The notes: generated by a model not told the origin, from the letters alone. A stretch of DNA of 64,000 nucleotides from Adiantum capillus-veneris (GCA_014529385.2 CM043958.1:139388398-139452397), one strand, 5' to 3'. Shown: positions 12,024 to 23,571, numbered from the stretch's first letter. Numbers and translations are program-made.

Positions 12024-13196
12024 TGTTAAGGCGGTTACGCCACTAGCGGAAGCTAAATAGCGAGAACTCAACCAACAACAGAATTTGTCAGACGAGGACG
12101 GAGCTTGACCCGCAGCGCATGGAAACAACTAGGTGGGTGTCAAATCACCTACTTGACCTTCTAATGACAATCACTACTAAGGAAATCAAATCTAAGAATA
12201 CGCAAGTGACTGAAATCCGTACTACGAACGAATGCTATACGAAACAAGATCTAGAATCATTGAATCGATCTCAAACTCAAGGGGAAGTCTATACAGTAGG
12301 TAAGAACAACACCCTAAAGACTTGAACTGCAAAATCAACCTATAACCACTCCGTGCGGTAAACGCGTATGAAGATAGGCCGAAAAATACAAGTGATCGAA
12401 ACTTAACCCCGATGGTACTAATGTGTAGCTCTACTCGTTGTGGTTCTATAGATATGCTGCACGCTCCATTCCGACACACGAGTTGGAAGAAAACTCACAC
12501 CGAAGCTCGTAGGAACTTACCACACATAGAAGCCGATAGCGCGCACTCTTGGTATCTGTGCGTAGCTCTCGCCGTTGCTAACACAATGGCGGTGTCGCTT
12601 CTCGAATGGCGGCTCCGTAGCTCGCGTAGCAAGTAGATAAGACTCTCACTCTCTCTCTCTCTCCCAGACACAGTCACGGCGCTCAAAAACCCACTTTGAT
12701 TAATAATCTGCCCCCTTTAGGTTACAAAAACTTTGGCTTATATACCTCAGCCTTGGAGGTGAGAACATCTCTAACTAATTACATCAGCAAGTGAAATTAC
12801 TTTGGGATTACAAGCTGGAAACTGAATTGAGTCCCGTTACTTAATGAATGGCTCAAATCAAAATTAATGTCGGAAAGACATTTATTACAATCAATGGTTA
12901 CAAAATTATGAGTGTACCTACCAGCTTTTAAAATATCAATTCTGCTATATTTTGACCTATTTTTTCTTAATTGGTAAAATCTTGTAAATATCTGGGAGTC
13001 CTTTAATAAAGTCTATGCTTAAATGATTACTGCAACCCTTCAATTTTTCTTAATAATTTAATTTACATTGAATCTTTCGGAAGGACTAGCGGGGTCAGTT
13101 TTTGTCTGAATTTAAATCTCAAAATTTCTAGCCCGAGGTTTGCTGTGCTTAAGATTCCAAAAATATCAATATTTCCCACGGTCGGACAATTCTACA
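12024..13196 (-). repeat. Gypsy LTR (3' LTR of G2, L type)
   Basis: Read on the minus strand it resembles the G1 5' LTR (36480-37409). Shared strings include a GAGAGAGAGTGAGAG tract, a GACGAGAGCTACGC-like string and a terminal block (TGCGGGT…CGTCC…CTGACAAAT…GAGTTCTCG). The inner end at about 13196 is inferred from a TGTAGAA start directly after the purine-rich AAAAAGAAA, 30 bp beyond the stop of the large ORF. The outer end at 12024 is …CCGCCTTAACA. A TATATAA-type promoter string lies near 12740 on the minus strand. Position after the ORF makes it a 3' LTR. Confidence 0.72.
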
Positions 13197-13225
13197 TTTC
13201 TTTTTCAATAATCATATATGCTTGG

Positions 13226-16200
13226 TCAATAAAGTCCTGTCGTCTTGAGCATCTGCAAATGTGATTCGTATCGTAGGTTGCCGATGGTCAAGGTTGGGCC
13301 GAATATTTTGCTTTCGTGGGTGAAAAAGCCGGTGTAGAAAGCTTCTTCGAATGTTTGCATGTGGAAGCTAGGAAAAAACATAATCCTTTGGTATAGGAGG
13401 TGTAACACTTTTGGAGAAGGCTGCAATGAAAGATTGTACATCATATCAGTCACTGTGTCGGCCGTCGATAGTAGACTCGAGGTCATGGCTTTATCTGGTG
13501 CGAACACTTCAATGCAAGCTAAGAGAGTCCTGCAGATTTTCTTGAGCATCTGACACGAAAGGTCAGGAGAGCCAGTAAAGAGCTTGATGGTGCCCGTTAG
13601 GGTTTTCACCATGTAGGCTTTACCTATTCTCTCTCTTGCCTTTGGTCCTGGCATCCTTGGATAATTAAGCCAATTTGGCTTCTTTTCTGCAATCCTGCCA
13701 TGCTCTTTCCAGTTTCTGACTCTTGGCACCGGGCAGAAGGTTGCATCCTCTCGAATCTCCTTTGGTGCCTCCACCAAGTAGATGAGGTAGGCTGGGTATT
13801 TGTTCAGCCAACCTTTCCTCCATCTAGGTTGTGAATCTACTATCTTCTTTGATTGTTCCTCCTTTGTGATGTCGCCTTCGTAAAGAGCGACATACTGCTC
13901 CTCCTCTATTCTCTTTTTTGTCTTTAGCACTTCAAATTTCATCAAAGGGAAAGGCAGGCTCGGTTGCATCCACTGTTCATGGAGCACTTTTGTGTCTAGT
14001 CCCTGAAGTCTAATGGAGATTAGGAGTCTCCTCTCCCATTCCATTTCCGCCTTGGCACTTTCCTCTGCTGACTTTTCTATTTGGTCATGGAGCCTTTGTT
14101 CTTCTTCTTCAGAGATTTTTGAAGTCGAGGCCACCTCTTGAGCTGGGGCTGGATCTTCAATTGTGGTTGCCTCTCCAGTTTCTGGTAGCTCTATGGCTGC
14201 TCCACCTGATTCTTCTTGTGGTGTCTCTGTCTCTCTTCTTTGTTGCTCTTGTAGATCTTGGAGCTGTTTGCGGAGGGCCTCATTCTCTGTCCGTAGTGTT
14301 TGATTTTCTAATGTGAGCCTCTCCTCTGCGGCCAATGATCCCTCCGCAATGTGCAACCTTTGCACTTGCTCTAATCTTAGCTCTCTTTGTAAGCTTCGGA
14401 CCTGGTCTTCCAAAATTGGTACGATAGCTCCCTCTTGTTCGGTTCCTGCTCTGCTAGCTCTAGGGGTAGACCTGAGTCTAGTGATTGTTCTTTCTTGGAG
14501 CTCGACTCTTTCCCTTAGCTCACTGAGCTCATCCTTAGCCGCCTCCAACTCATCCTCTATCCGCTCCCTTGCTTCCTGTGCACTTGATACTTCTCTTGAA
14601 GCCTCGGCTAGCTGGAGTACCAAGCTGTCTCTCTCGTTTTCCGCGTCATAGAGTGATGCTTTATGACTTTTAGATTCAGTCATAGCATTCTCTAAATTTC
14701 TCTGCAACTCTGCTTCCCTTTGTTTGACTGTCTCAATCTCTACTTCCTTTGCCTTGGACCTTTCTTTTATCTTGCTGAGCAGTTCATGCACCATGTGCAT
14801 GTCTTTTTCATCATCATCTGTCAACTCTAAAGCTCTTTCCGCCACCACCTCCACTGGCTTTGGCTCTTCTAGTACTTTCAATTCGTCCAGTTTCTCTTCA
14901 CTTTCTTTTTTACTCTTTGTCTTTTTCTCCGTCCCTCTCCGTTCATCTTGTTTTTGTAGGGTGATCCCATAAACTGCCTCAAGGTCCTCTTCTTCGGTGT
15001 ATCCTATCTCTACCAGATCCTCATAATCATTTCTCTTTTGCTGAACTGGATCTATCTTCTTTTCTTTGGTCTCGGCTTCTGGCTTTTCCAAAACATCTGT
15101 GTCCACCTCTACTGTGGTCTCTTTCACAATTTTTTCCGTCTTCTTCGGGCTTGGTACATCAGTCATAGAGGGATGTTTGTCCTCAGCTTCCTTGGCTCTC
15201 CCCTTGTCGGCTTGCCCATCTTTCTCTTGAGGCTTAGTAGACTCATCTACTTTCCTTTTCCCCTTGTCGTCTTTTTTCAGCTCAGCTTTTAATTGCTGTA
15301 CCTCCTCTTCAGTGTATGGCTCGATAGGTTGCTGCTCCAGAATAGCCTTTGACTCCTCATAAGCTTTAATATATTGATCTTATTGATCAATATGTGGCTT
15401 GGCTGACCTAGTTCCGACTTTAGTGGGGTCTGGCACCCACTTTTCTTCAAAGTCACCCTTTAGAGCTCTTTCCGCTCTAAACTGGTCCACTAGTCTTTCC
15501 ATTCTTGCCGCTTTCTGACTTTTGGTTTGCTTGGGAGTAACCTTCTTCTTTACTTTCTTCTTAAGCGGCTCGTCCACATCCTCTGCAGGTTCTGAAACTA
15601 CTTCTAGTTTCCGGCGTGCTCTTGTGGATGCCCACTTGGATACTTCGGACTGTTCTTCCTCCTTGTTGGCTTCTCTAAGCCACTCATTCTGGGAGGGACC
15701 CTTTGGCCACTGATCTCTAGCTCCAATAGCTTCATAAGCTATTCTTGTCAGAATTTTCGCTCCTCCTATGTACTTTGGCTTCTCGTTGTGCATGGCAATT
15801 ACTTGCTCGTGGATGTGTTGAGCGTAATTCACCTCTTTTGGCATATTGCTCTTTAATGCCCATGTGATGGTGGTCGCAATGGCATGGGGTGGTGTCGTAT
15901 ACTTTTGCGGTCTTTTACTGCAAACATGAAGAAATTGGTTTTACAGTCGGCAAAGGGTTGCCGCTCTTGGGTCCGCCATATCTCCATAGGTTGCATTTTG
16001 CTTCTTGGGCCCATAGACCTCTATGGCCTCCCTTCTTTCCCTGACCGATCTCCCTTTGTTGTGCAGCTTCAATGCGTCTGCAATGAGCTGTGGAGTGATC
16101 TGTACTTCTACTTTCTCTCCATCCATGGCTGTCAATGTGGCTTTTCCATCCTTCTGAATGGATGTTGGCAACTCGTACACTCTTCTTGTATCCACACCTG

Positions 16201-16501
16201 ATGGTCTCGAGGTGAAGAAACTGTGCAAGTCTGCCCTTTCCAGGTACCTGATGATGTCTTCTGACCTGCTATAATCTACCAATTCCTGTGGGATCATCGG
16301 TACATCCACCGCTTGCCCTTGAGGATCTCTGAAAGTCCCTTGGTAGATCTTTATTCCCTCTTTCTCCAATACTGCTTCCTCCACCCAAGTTTTGGTTGGC
16401 TTGAGGGTTTCTGCTGGAATATCAAAGGGTTCCGCTTCTGCAAGAGCATCTTTAATTGTCGGTCTTTTTCTCTTCGTTGCCGATGACTTGGCGGAATCCA
16501 T
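13226..16501 (-). pseudogene. Large 3' ORF of gypsy G2 with coiled coil (two stops)
   Basis: One frame runs from ATG at 16501 (an alternative ATG lies at 16534) to a stop at 13226, about 1,090 codons, broken only by two TAA codons at 15943-15941 (codon 187) and 15382-15380 (codon 374). Both sit where CAA would fit, so two C-to-T changes would explain them. Residues 1-370 are mixed alpha/beta without a known catalytic motif. They contain a segment (ATLTAMDGEKVEVQITPQLI) reminiscent of the plant-specific proteins of large gypsy elements. Basic KKKVKKK runs lie near residue 300. Residues about 560-765 form a long heptad-like coiled coil rich in E, L, R and K. The last 250 residues are compact and aromatic-rich. 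No transmembrane segment is obvious. The stop lies 30 bp before the LTR, the env-like position of Athila-type elements. Function unknown. Confidence 0.7.
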
Positions 16502-16667
16502 GGATCCTGTAACTCCAATGTCAGAAGTTAGCATCTTTTTAGTACTGAAAGCCGAAATGAAGCTTTTAACTATTCAAATGACTTGAAAATAGAAACATGA
16601 GCTATTCAAGGCCTAAGGATGCAAGGTACGTGAAAAAATATGCAAAATGGGCTCAAAATCATGCTGG

Positions 16668-17678
16668 AGACATCATATGCGTATGATGTCTTTTGTGTCA
16701 AAATGACTTCATATTGGTTGTGCTTGTAGCTGATAGTGTATACACGATTATCATATGCTTGGATTTGAGTTTGGATACCATTTGGTCAAGTTTTGGCCAG
16801 TTTAGTCCAGTTCCGGCTCTTGGCAAAATTTTGAAAGGGATTTGGATTTTATGATCCAAATTGGATAAAACTTGGTGGTTCACTTTCAAATAGCATGTAG
16901 ATCACTTCTGTTCGGTGGTTGAAGCTCTGAGGTGCCAAAATCACATAATGAGACATTATACGCGTATGATGTCTTTTAGTGTATTTTTGGATCAAATTTC
17001 TCTATAAGCTTGGATTTGGCTTTAGATAGGCTTATTCAGTGGATTTATGAAGTTTGGATAGATTTTGGGCTAAAAATGGCTCTAGAGACATCATACGCGT
17101 ATGATGTCTTTTTCATCAATTTTGCATGGGATTGGTTTTGTGGACTCCCCATGTACTAGTGAAGGACTGTCCCTACTCAAATCTTGGTTTGGACTTGAGT
17201 ATGTTGGATTTGGGCCAAAAATAGGCTTTAGGTGAAGGATTTTCCCTCAATTGGGCTAATGGGGTGATCCTCTTGACCAAATGGTTCCAAATTTCATATG
17301 TAGCATGTATTAGATATATATAATGGATGTATGATGACAAATGAGCAGTTTTGGCTTTGTAAGTGCAAATAGACATCATACGCGTATGATGTCTTTTGTG
17401 TCAAAATGGTGCTTTTTGGTTCCAGATAGCTTGTAGATGTGTTTAACAACAATCCTACAAAGTTTCAATGAGTTTGGAGTTATTTTGATAAAATTAGGAC
17501 CAAAAATCAATTTTATGGCCTACTTTGCGTCTTTTTGGTTTTCCTTGGATTTTCTAACTCCAATTCTCATGATACTTGGTTCATAGGATGTGATTAACAT
17601 GTGGAATGAGGCTATGCACTCAAATGTTGAAATGGATGTGAAATTCATGTTGTGAGACATCATACGCGTATGATGTCT
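16668..17678 (-). repeat. Array of 24-bp palindromes, CATCATACGCGTATGATG type
   Basis: Five copies of AGA + CATCATACGCGTATGATG + TCT lie at 16668-16691 (centre TGCG), 16951-16974 (one arm change), 17086-17109, 17371-17394 and 17655-17678. The last three are perfect 24-bp palindromes. Start-to-start spacing is 283, 135, 285 and 284 bp. Each is followed on the plus strand by TTT. The sequence between them is not repetitive by eye. The array lies just upstream (minus strand) of the large 3' ORF and has the same spacing pattern as the array in the G1 leader (37939-38805). Confidence 0.9.
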
Positions 17679-17778
17679 TTTCTTGAAATGTTGGTCCTTT
17701 TGTGCAAAGAATGCTTTGTGCTAGTGCCCTAAGCCCTGCTAACTAGTTTTCAACTTAAGAAGTCATCAGTTTAGCTAA

Positions 17779-19312
17779 AAAGCCCCCTTATAGGCATTTC
17801 AGTCTCCGAAGTCGTCTTTTTGCCTTGGAGTTGAATTTCTTCAACTTTTCTTCTCGAGAGTTGCATTTCCAGCTCATTGGATATGTTGTGAAGCCATCTA
17901 TTTGGTTGAACTTGAGTTTGGCTCCCCGTTCTCCATCTTTCTCCTTTTGGTTGCCCGAAAGCGTCTTTTTCGCCATCGGTAAGTGAATCAGCTTTCTTTT
18001 GGGTTTTGCTTGCAAACATAAGTCATCGATAGTTACTTGAAGCTGCTTGTGAAGTTTCATTTCATTCGGTCGTCAATTTCAGCCGTTATGCCAAAATGAC
18101 GCTTTGTGTGTCCGCAGCCAAATCGGTTGTTCTGACCTACTTTTTGTGATTCAAACTTGGAGATATTCTATGGTTGCATTGTCCTTGATGTGGTTGAACT
18201 TCCTGTGAAGTTTCGTGTTGTTTCGACAACTTTTTCCTGTTTGCCTCTTGCAGGCTCTGTCGACCTAGGGTTTTTCCAGTCGTTCTTTCTTGAGCTTTGA
18301 GTGTTAGAAACCCATCTTCTATACTAGGGTAACCCACCTATAAGTTCTTGCAAGGTTTGGTTAGGCGGTTGTGCCACTACCTAGCATTCTACCGCATTCC
18401 CCGTCTGCTCTTGTTTCTTGGTTTTGCTCAGTTTTCGCGACAAAAGTTAATGATAAGCATCAAAAGCTTATGGCAACGAGTCTACCTCTCATGTCTGGTG
18501 TTCTTTGAGCTCTCGTAGCAGTCGTAGAAGGCTGTAGAAGGTTGGATGCTCCTGTGTGCTCTTTGCTCTCTCCAAGTGGGTAATAGTGCAAATGAGCCTG
18601 TAAGTGAAGTCAAAAATACTTAACTTTGGACTTCCTGGATCACTTGTTACCAAATTTGACATGTGCTCCTATCTCGTCGTGAAATGTACTTTAGGATTTG
18701 AAATTTCTCAATTTGGACTCCGTTTGACCTATTTTCTTAGAATTCCGTCCACTTGCCAAAATTTTGCCGTTTCGGACTTTCCGCAATTTTTTCAGAATTG
18801 TACCCAATTTTTACCATGGGTTGCCCTTGTCATTAGGACCATCACCGTCTATTCTTTTCTTTTTTCCGATCTCATTTCACCTGCTTTTTTATTTTTATTT
18901 TACTTTTATTAAGAAAATCATAAAAAATAAAGGAAAATAGCAAATTGAAGCCAAAAAATTCCAAACATACACAATAAATAGCTGGTAACCCTGTGTATAT
19001 GAATATACACTTATTTGTGATTTCTGGACTTGGATTACCACTTTTTAGCTCCAAAAACACTCTTATTTAGTGATATTTACACGTCTAGAGACCCAAATTC
19101 ATCATTTGATCTCTTCTTGTTGCAAAACAAGGTATATAAGGGCATAAATATTATCAATATCCGCAATCAAACATAAAAATTGCAAAATCATGTAAGACAC
19201 TGCCCTTGTAATATATTTTTTGTTTTTCTTTGTTTTTGTCGCTTGTAGCTGCTTTGTAGCTCCTGTATACCCGTATACCTCCCCCCTTCCTAGTCTGAGT
19301 CCTCCCGGACGA
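17779..19312 (-). other. Conserved non-coding block after gypsy pol (block X)
   Basis: On the minus strand this block is homologous to G1 positions about 55050-56715. Shared landmarks are the purine run at 19290-19278 (compare 55218-55231), CAAACGGAGTCCAAAT, ACATGAGAGGTAG, TTTGTCGCGAAAACT, CTAG(C/T)AT near the middle, GACACACAAAGCGTCA and AAACTTCACAAGC. The two copies share both limits, so the block is a true part of the element and not a random flank. It could be a 3' untranslated or intergenic region, or an LTR of a different subfamily: the purine run could be a polypurine tract. No ORF of note. Confidence 0.6.
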
Positions 19313-20107
19313 CTATGAAGTGTCTTTGGGTGAAGCATTGTAGTTGTTTTGGTCATAAGTTCCCAATGCAATTGTAGAGCGATGATACAACAGTCTTTTC
19401 AATAAAGCTGCTCTTTGTTTGATTGAAGGATTGGTGGTCGGGTTTTGGGTTGGTTTTGGCACTTCGGTAGTAGAATCAGTAGATGGATTCTTCTTTACCT
19501 TGTTGTACTTTTTCACAATCCAAATCTGCTTCCGCTTCGCTTGTTCTTGCCACAAACTCTTTGCGACCCAAACCTGCTTTGTTCTTTGTGTTGATTTCCT
19601 TGCCTTGAAATACCTAGGAGGTTCCGTGGATTGTACTGAAGGGAGTTCCTGTTTACAAATCCTTGGGATCCAAATTTGCTTGCTATAGCTTTGTGCCGTC
19701 ATGAACTTCTTTGGAATCCAGATCTGTTTCACTGTCCTTGATTGTCTGGAATCACTCTGTTGTCTGGTATTGAAGACTCTGTTTTCCACCTTTGTGTTCT
19801 CTGGCACAACCTATTTTGGTCTCCATACCAACTTTGAATCCGTTTTCTCCCAAGGTTGAGCTGTTATATTATTGATTGTCTTCCTTATCCAATGTTGAGA
19901 GTTCCTCGTCGAAGAGCAATAGAGTTGTATAGAAACTTTTGGTTGCCATTGCTTCTTCTTTTTCTCTGGTTGTTGTTTACCTTTGTTCTTGGATTCTTCC
20001 TTTGGAGTTGGCTCTGCTCCTTTGGTGAATTTAACTGATTGACTTTCACCTTCGTATTTGATAAGCACTGATTTAGAACTCCAGTCAATCATTGCATTGT
20101 ATTGCTT
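19313..20107 (-). pseudogene. Basic pol-tail region with W-I-P repeats (G2)
   Basis: This continues in the same frame from the protease-like domain after a TAG at 20107, and has one more stop (TAG) at about 19810-19808. It is about 265 codons, strongly basic and low in complexity. Its hallmark is a repeated octamer: KQIWIPKK, KQIWIPRI, KQVWVAKS and KQIWIVKK. The order and spacing match the corresponding part of G1 (54323-54999), including the shared string QELPSVQ and the end motif SIKQRA. No enzyme motif is visible. A nucleic-acid-binding role is a guess from charge alone. The stops make this copy non-functional. Confidence 0.7.
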
Positions 20108-20716
20108 CTACCATGGTTGTCCTAACAATAATGGATGTTGTGTAGCTTGGTCTTCAACCACGTAAAACATATGAGGATACACATACTGGTTAATCTGTAT
20201 ATGTAAAACTGTGCATCCGACACTTTTGATTGAATTCTCAGAGTAACTCTTTAACTCTTGCTTGGCAGTTTGTAATGTAGTGTCATTTTTCAATTGTCTA
20301 TAAAAACTGAGTGAAAGTAGGTTAGTTTGAGCTCCTGAATCCAATAGTGCTCTGGCTTTGATTTGGTTGGTTCCTACTTTGCATTCAATGATGGGTTCTT
20401 CTTTGTCATTATCCATTTCTGTTATACTGACTGCGTTTATTTGACGTATTGCTCCTTCATTGCGCTGTTTCTGACGCAGTAGTCTTCTTTTCTCCATTCT
20501 TTCCTTCGCCTCGGCTTGCGCTTCCTCCACAATATTTTTCTTTTTCTGGACACGCAGCTTTTCTTGATGTATTTTGAGAAGCATGTCTTGGGTTAGCGGA
20601 AAAAGATACTTTTTCACTCTGCATCCACTAATCCAATTGGGCATTTCTTCTCCGTCTAATGTAGCAAGCTTGACGGCTCCACTTGGTGATAGATCTTTAA
20701 TCACCAGAGGTCCCAT
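20108..20716 (-). pseudogene. Second aspartic-protease-like domain after integrase (G2)
   Basis: About 200 codons in frame with the integrase C-terminus (a TGA at 20719 replaces the CGA expected from G1). The N-terminal ~50 residues complete the integrase tail (GAVKLATLDGEEMPNWISG). A basic helical linker rich in A, E, K and R follows. Then comes a retropepsin-like unit: strand EPIIECKVGTNQIKA, catalytic triad ALLDSGAQTNLLS and the C-terminal LLLGQPW, the usual ILG/LLG signature of retroviral-type proteases. Triad and LLG motif are about 80 residues apart, normal for a one-domain retropepsin. The frame stays open across the domain. In canonical Ty3/gypsy elements the protease is encoded before RT, so its place here is unusual. 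Confidence 0.78.
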
Positions 20717-21446
20717 CCCTCAAATTTTAAGCTTCTTAGCATGCTGTTTCAGAGTGTAAACTAGGACATAGTCCCCAACCTTAAACTCTTTAGTCCGCAC
20801 ATGCTTATCAAAAAATTCCTTTTGTCGCCTTTTTTGAGCGTAGATAGAAGCTACTGCTTTTAGGCGAAGCTCGTCTAGCTTTTCCAGGTCATCTATTCTA
20901 TCAGAAAGCTCGTGCCCTATCCACTCTAGATCCTTAGCCACCCTTAAGGTTGAAATCAAGAATTCTATTGGTAAGATAGCATTTAGCCCAAAAACCATGT
21001 TATATGGCGTCGTTCCTATTGATGTTTTATATGCTACCCTATATGCCCATACTGTTGAATGCAACTTCTGGTCCCAGTCAGTTCTTGACTCAGATACAAT
21101 CTTCGTAAGTACGTACATATGGTTTTGTTTGTTGCTTCAGCTTGTCCGTTTGCTTGTGGATGATACGGGGATGATTTCCTATGGATTACCATGAATTCAT
21201 CTAGAAGGATCTCTATCACTTCATTTATAAAATGTGTGCCTCGATCACTCACAATTTCTATTGGCAATCCATATCGTACAAAGACGTATTCATATAGAAA
21301 TTGTGCCGTGGTCCTAGCATCTGCTTTTTGAGTTGCCTTTGCTTCGACCCACTTTGTTAGATAGTCTGTAGCCACAACAATGTATTGTGCATGAGAGGTG
21401 TGTGTCTCGGTGATCTTTGCATTGGTGGATGCTCCTCTATATGTCT

Positions 21447-21447
<1 letters not shown>
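20717..21447 (-). pseudogene. Gypsy integrase core and C-terminus (G2, truncated)
   Basis: Encodes the DDE integrase core: ATDYLTKWVEA (first D), the second D in SDRGTHF and the E in NGQAEATNK. The C-terminal part follows (KEFFDKHVRTKEFKVGDYVL). A frameshift lies near 21110 between TNKTICTY and YVLTKIVSES; compare the uninterrupted TNKTLCTVLTKIVSES of G1. The sequence remains integrase-like up to about 21447 and then gives way abruptly to a TC microsatellite. The zinc finger, RNase H, RT, protease and gag are missing, so G2 is truncated at its 5' side. Confidence 0.88.
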
Positions 21448-21448
<1 letters not shown>

Positions 21449-21506
<58 letters not shown>

Positions 21507-21513
21507 TCTCTCT
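21449..21513. repeat. TC microsatellite
   Basis: About 32 TC units with one TA and one TTTC interruption. It marks the truncated 5' side of the G2 pol fragment, which suggests that the break occurred in or was extended by the repeat. Confidence 0.95.
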
Positions 21514-21589
21514 TTCTTTGTGTGAATAAAGAAAACAAATCAAATCATTAACAAATCAAATCACTAAATTGAAATAAAAAGTTAACCAA

Positions 21590-21870
21590 AACATTTACAA
21601 TTTTGTAATAGCTTGATCTCATAGGTCATTTTGGCCTTTTAAAGACGTTAAGATAACATTTCATTTCAACTCATTAACCTAACTTTATTTCATTTCATTA
21701 ACCTAATTTACCTAAGTTCGGGTGAATTGTCATTTTCATTTCATTACATTTTATTTCGTTTTCTCTATCTCTATCTTCACAATTTTTGTAACAGTTTGGT
21801 CTCATAGGTCATTTTGGCCTTTTGAAGACGTTAATATCATTTCATTTCTTTCTCTCTATCTTGTATTTTT
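21590..21870. repeat. Direct repeat pair, offset 183 bp
   Basis: The string CTCATAGGTCATTTTGGCCT followed by TTT(T/G)AAGACGTTAA occurs at 21618 and 21801. The sequence upstream of both (TTTTGTAA(T/C)AG) also matches. The copies are diverged and AT-rich. No coding capacity. Confidence 0.75.
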
Positions 21871-21913
21871 ATGAATTAGTTTTTACCATAACATTAATTT
21901 AACAAAACATTTC

Positions 21914-21916
<3 letters not shown>

Positions 21917-21977
<61 letters not shown>
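21917..21977. repeat. TC microsatellite
   Basis: About 30 uninterrupted TC units, the second long TC tract within 0.5 kb. A short unassigned GC-richer segment follows at 21980-22280, with repeated CCGATGCC/ACCGACG-like words but no recognisable element. Confidence 0.95.
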
Positions 21978-21979
<2 letters not shown>

Positions 21980-22420
21980 AAGAGGTCATATAAATCCCAG
22001 TGTCAAATTACCGACGTCAATGGCGGGCGTCGGTATATGTGTAGGTAAGTATGGAGGGAGATGATTTTTTTTTAAATTTCATTTTTGAACTTCCGACACA
22101 GATACCGATGTCTCTTCGGCCACTTGCATAGATGAGTTTTCCGATGCCTACACCGATGCCCGTACCGACGGACCCTGCAAAAAACAAACCCGCGGGTCTT
22201 TCCATGCGCATTTCTCTAGTTTTTGCGTCTCTTCTCTTGCCCTCCTCCTCCTCACCTACTGCAGATCTCGTCATGTTGTTTTGGAATTATGTTGTTTCAA
22301 AATTATGCTATGAAAAAATCTTTTCTTGAAATTATGTTTGGAAGAAATTTCGTTTTGAATTATGTCGTTTTTGAAATTATGCGATTGATGAGGTTTAGTT
22401 ATAGGTTTTGGTTAGGTTTA

Positions 22421-23530
22421 GTTTAAGTTATAGGTTACGTTAGGGTATAGGTTATATGTTTAGTTATAGGTTATAAGTTAGGTTATACGTTAGGCTAGGT
22501 TAGGCCATAGGTTAGGTTAGATTAGGTTTAGGTTATAGGTTAGGTTAGGTTATATGTTAGGTTAGCTTATAGGTTATGTATAAGTTATAGGTTAGGTTAA
22601 GTTATAGGTTATAGGTTAGGTTAGCTAGATTATAGGTTAGGTTTAAGCAACAGGCTAGGTTATAGGTTAGGTTATAGGTTTGGTTCGATAATAATATGAT
22701 GCTCCCAACTGAAACATTGGCAGCCCATAACCATGATGTCAATAGCTTACAAACTTATTGCCAATTCAATTGTCCTAAGACTCTCTGTCACTTTGGATAA
22801 GGGTATCACTCCTCACCAACAAGGTTTCATCAAAGGAAGATCTATTTAAGATAACGCCTTGAAAACAATGGTTGGATTAGAATACACACCATTCACCATG
22901 CAAGATTGTCTTGGTTATAGGTTATGTTAGAGCTAGCAACAAATAGTAGAAAAAATGAAAACAGACTTCGATTATGTTAGGTTATAGGTTATGCTAGATT
23001 AGGTTATATGTTATATTTAGGTTATAGGTTATGTTAGGTTAGAGCTAGCGGCAATTTAATAGTAGAAAAAACACATGCAAACGGACTTCAAAGATGACTC
23101 GTGTACTTCAAAAATCAATTAGGTTAGGTTAGGATATAGGTCAGATTATAGGTTAGGTTTAGGTTATATTATAGGTTAGGTAGGACTATAGACTAGGCTT
23201 AGGTTTAGGTTACACGTTAGGCTAGATTATAGGTTAGGTTAGAGCTAGCAACAAATTAATAGTAGAAAAAATGCAAACGGACTTCGCAGATGACTAGTGT
23301 ACTTCAAAGATCGCAAAGGGACTTCGGTTAGGTTAGGTTATAGGTTAGGTTATAGATTATCTTAAGTTAGGTTAGGTTTAAGTTATATGTTAGGTTAGGT
23401 TAGAGCTAGCGGCAAATTAATAGTAGAAAAAACGCAACGGACTTCGAAGATGATTCGTGTACTTCAAAAAACACAAACATATTTTATGAATGACTTGTGT
23501 ACTTAGGGCTATGTTAGGTTAGGTTTTTTG
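22421..23530. repeat. TTAGG/TTATAGG minisatellite with higher-order structure
   Basis: About 1.1 kb of mixed units such as GGTTAGGTTATAGGTTAGG. From about 22925 the tract alternates with a ~65-bp spacer that begins AGAGCTAGC and continues AATAGTAGAAAAAA…ACGGACTTCG…GTACTTCAAA. The spacer recurs near 22928, 23041, 23243 and 23402, giving a higher-order period of roughly 110-200 bp. A LINE fragment interrupts it (22712-22912). The TTAGG core is not the standard plant telomere TTTAGGG. Confidence 0.85.
22712..22912 (+). pseudogene. LINE reverse transcriptase fragment
   Basis: A single frame of about 65 codons reads from KHWQPITMMSIAYKLIANS through GITPHQQGFIKGRSI and a stop (TAA where CAA would encode Q) to DNALKTMVGLEY. 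This is the conserved RT segment of plant L1-type LINEs (W-R-P-I, A-Y-K-L-I-A-N/K, P-Q-Q-G-F-I-x-G-R-S-I). Both ends pass directly into TAGGTTA repeats without a poly-A tail or a clear target duplication. It was captured as a fragment. Confidence 0.85.
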
Positions 23531-23571
23531 AAGTACACAAGTCATTCTCGAAATCCGTTTCCGTTTACTTT

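Noticed and set aside
14119-14972. Plus-strand Ser/Leu-rich frames
   Set aside because: They are complements of the minus-strand coiled-coil coding sequence of the G2 3' ORF.
18363-19277. Block X as a 5' LTR paired with the LTR at 12024-13196
   Set aside because: Apart from a short similar terminal string (…CCGCCTAAC versus …CCGCCTTAAC) the two sequences do not align; X aligns instead with block Y at 55.05-56.7 kb.
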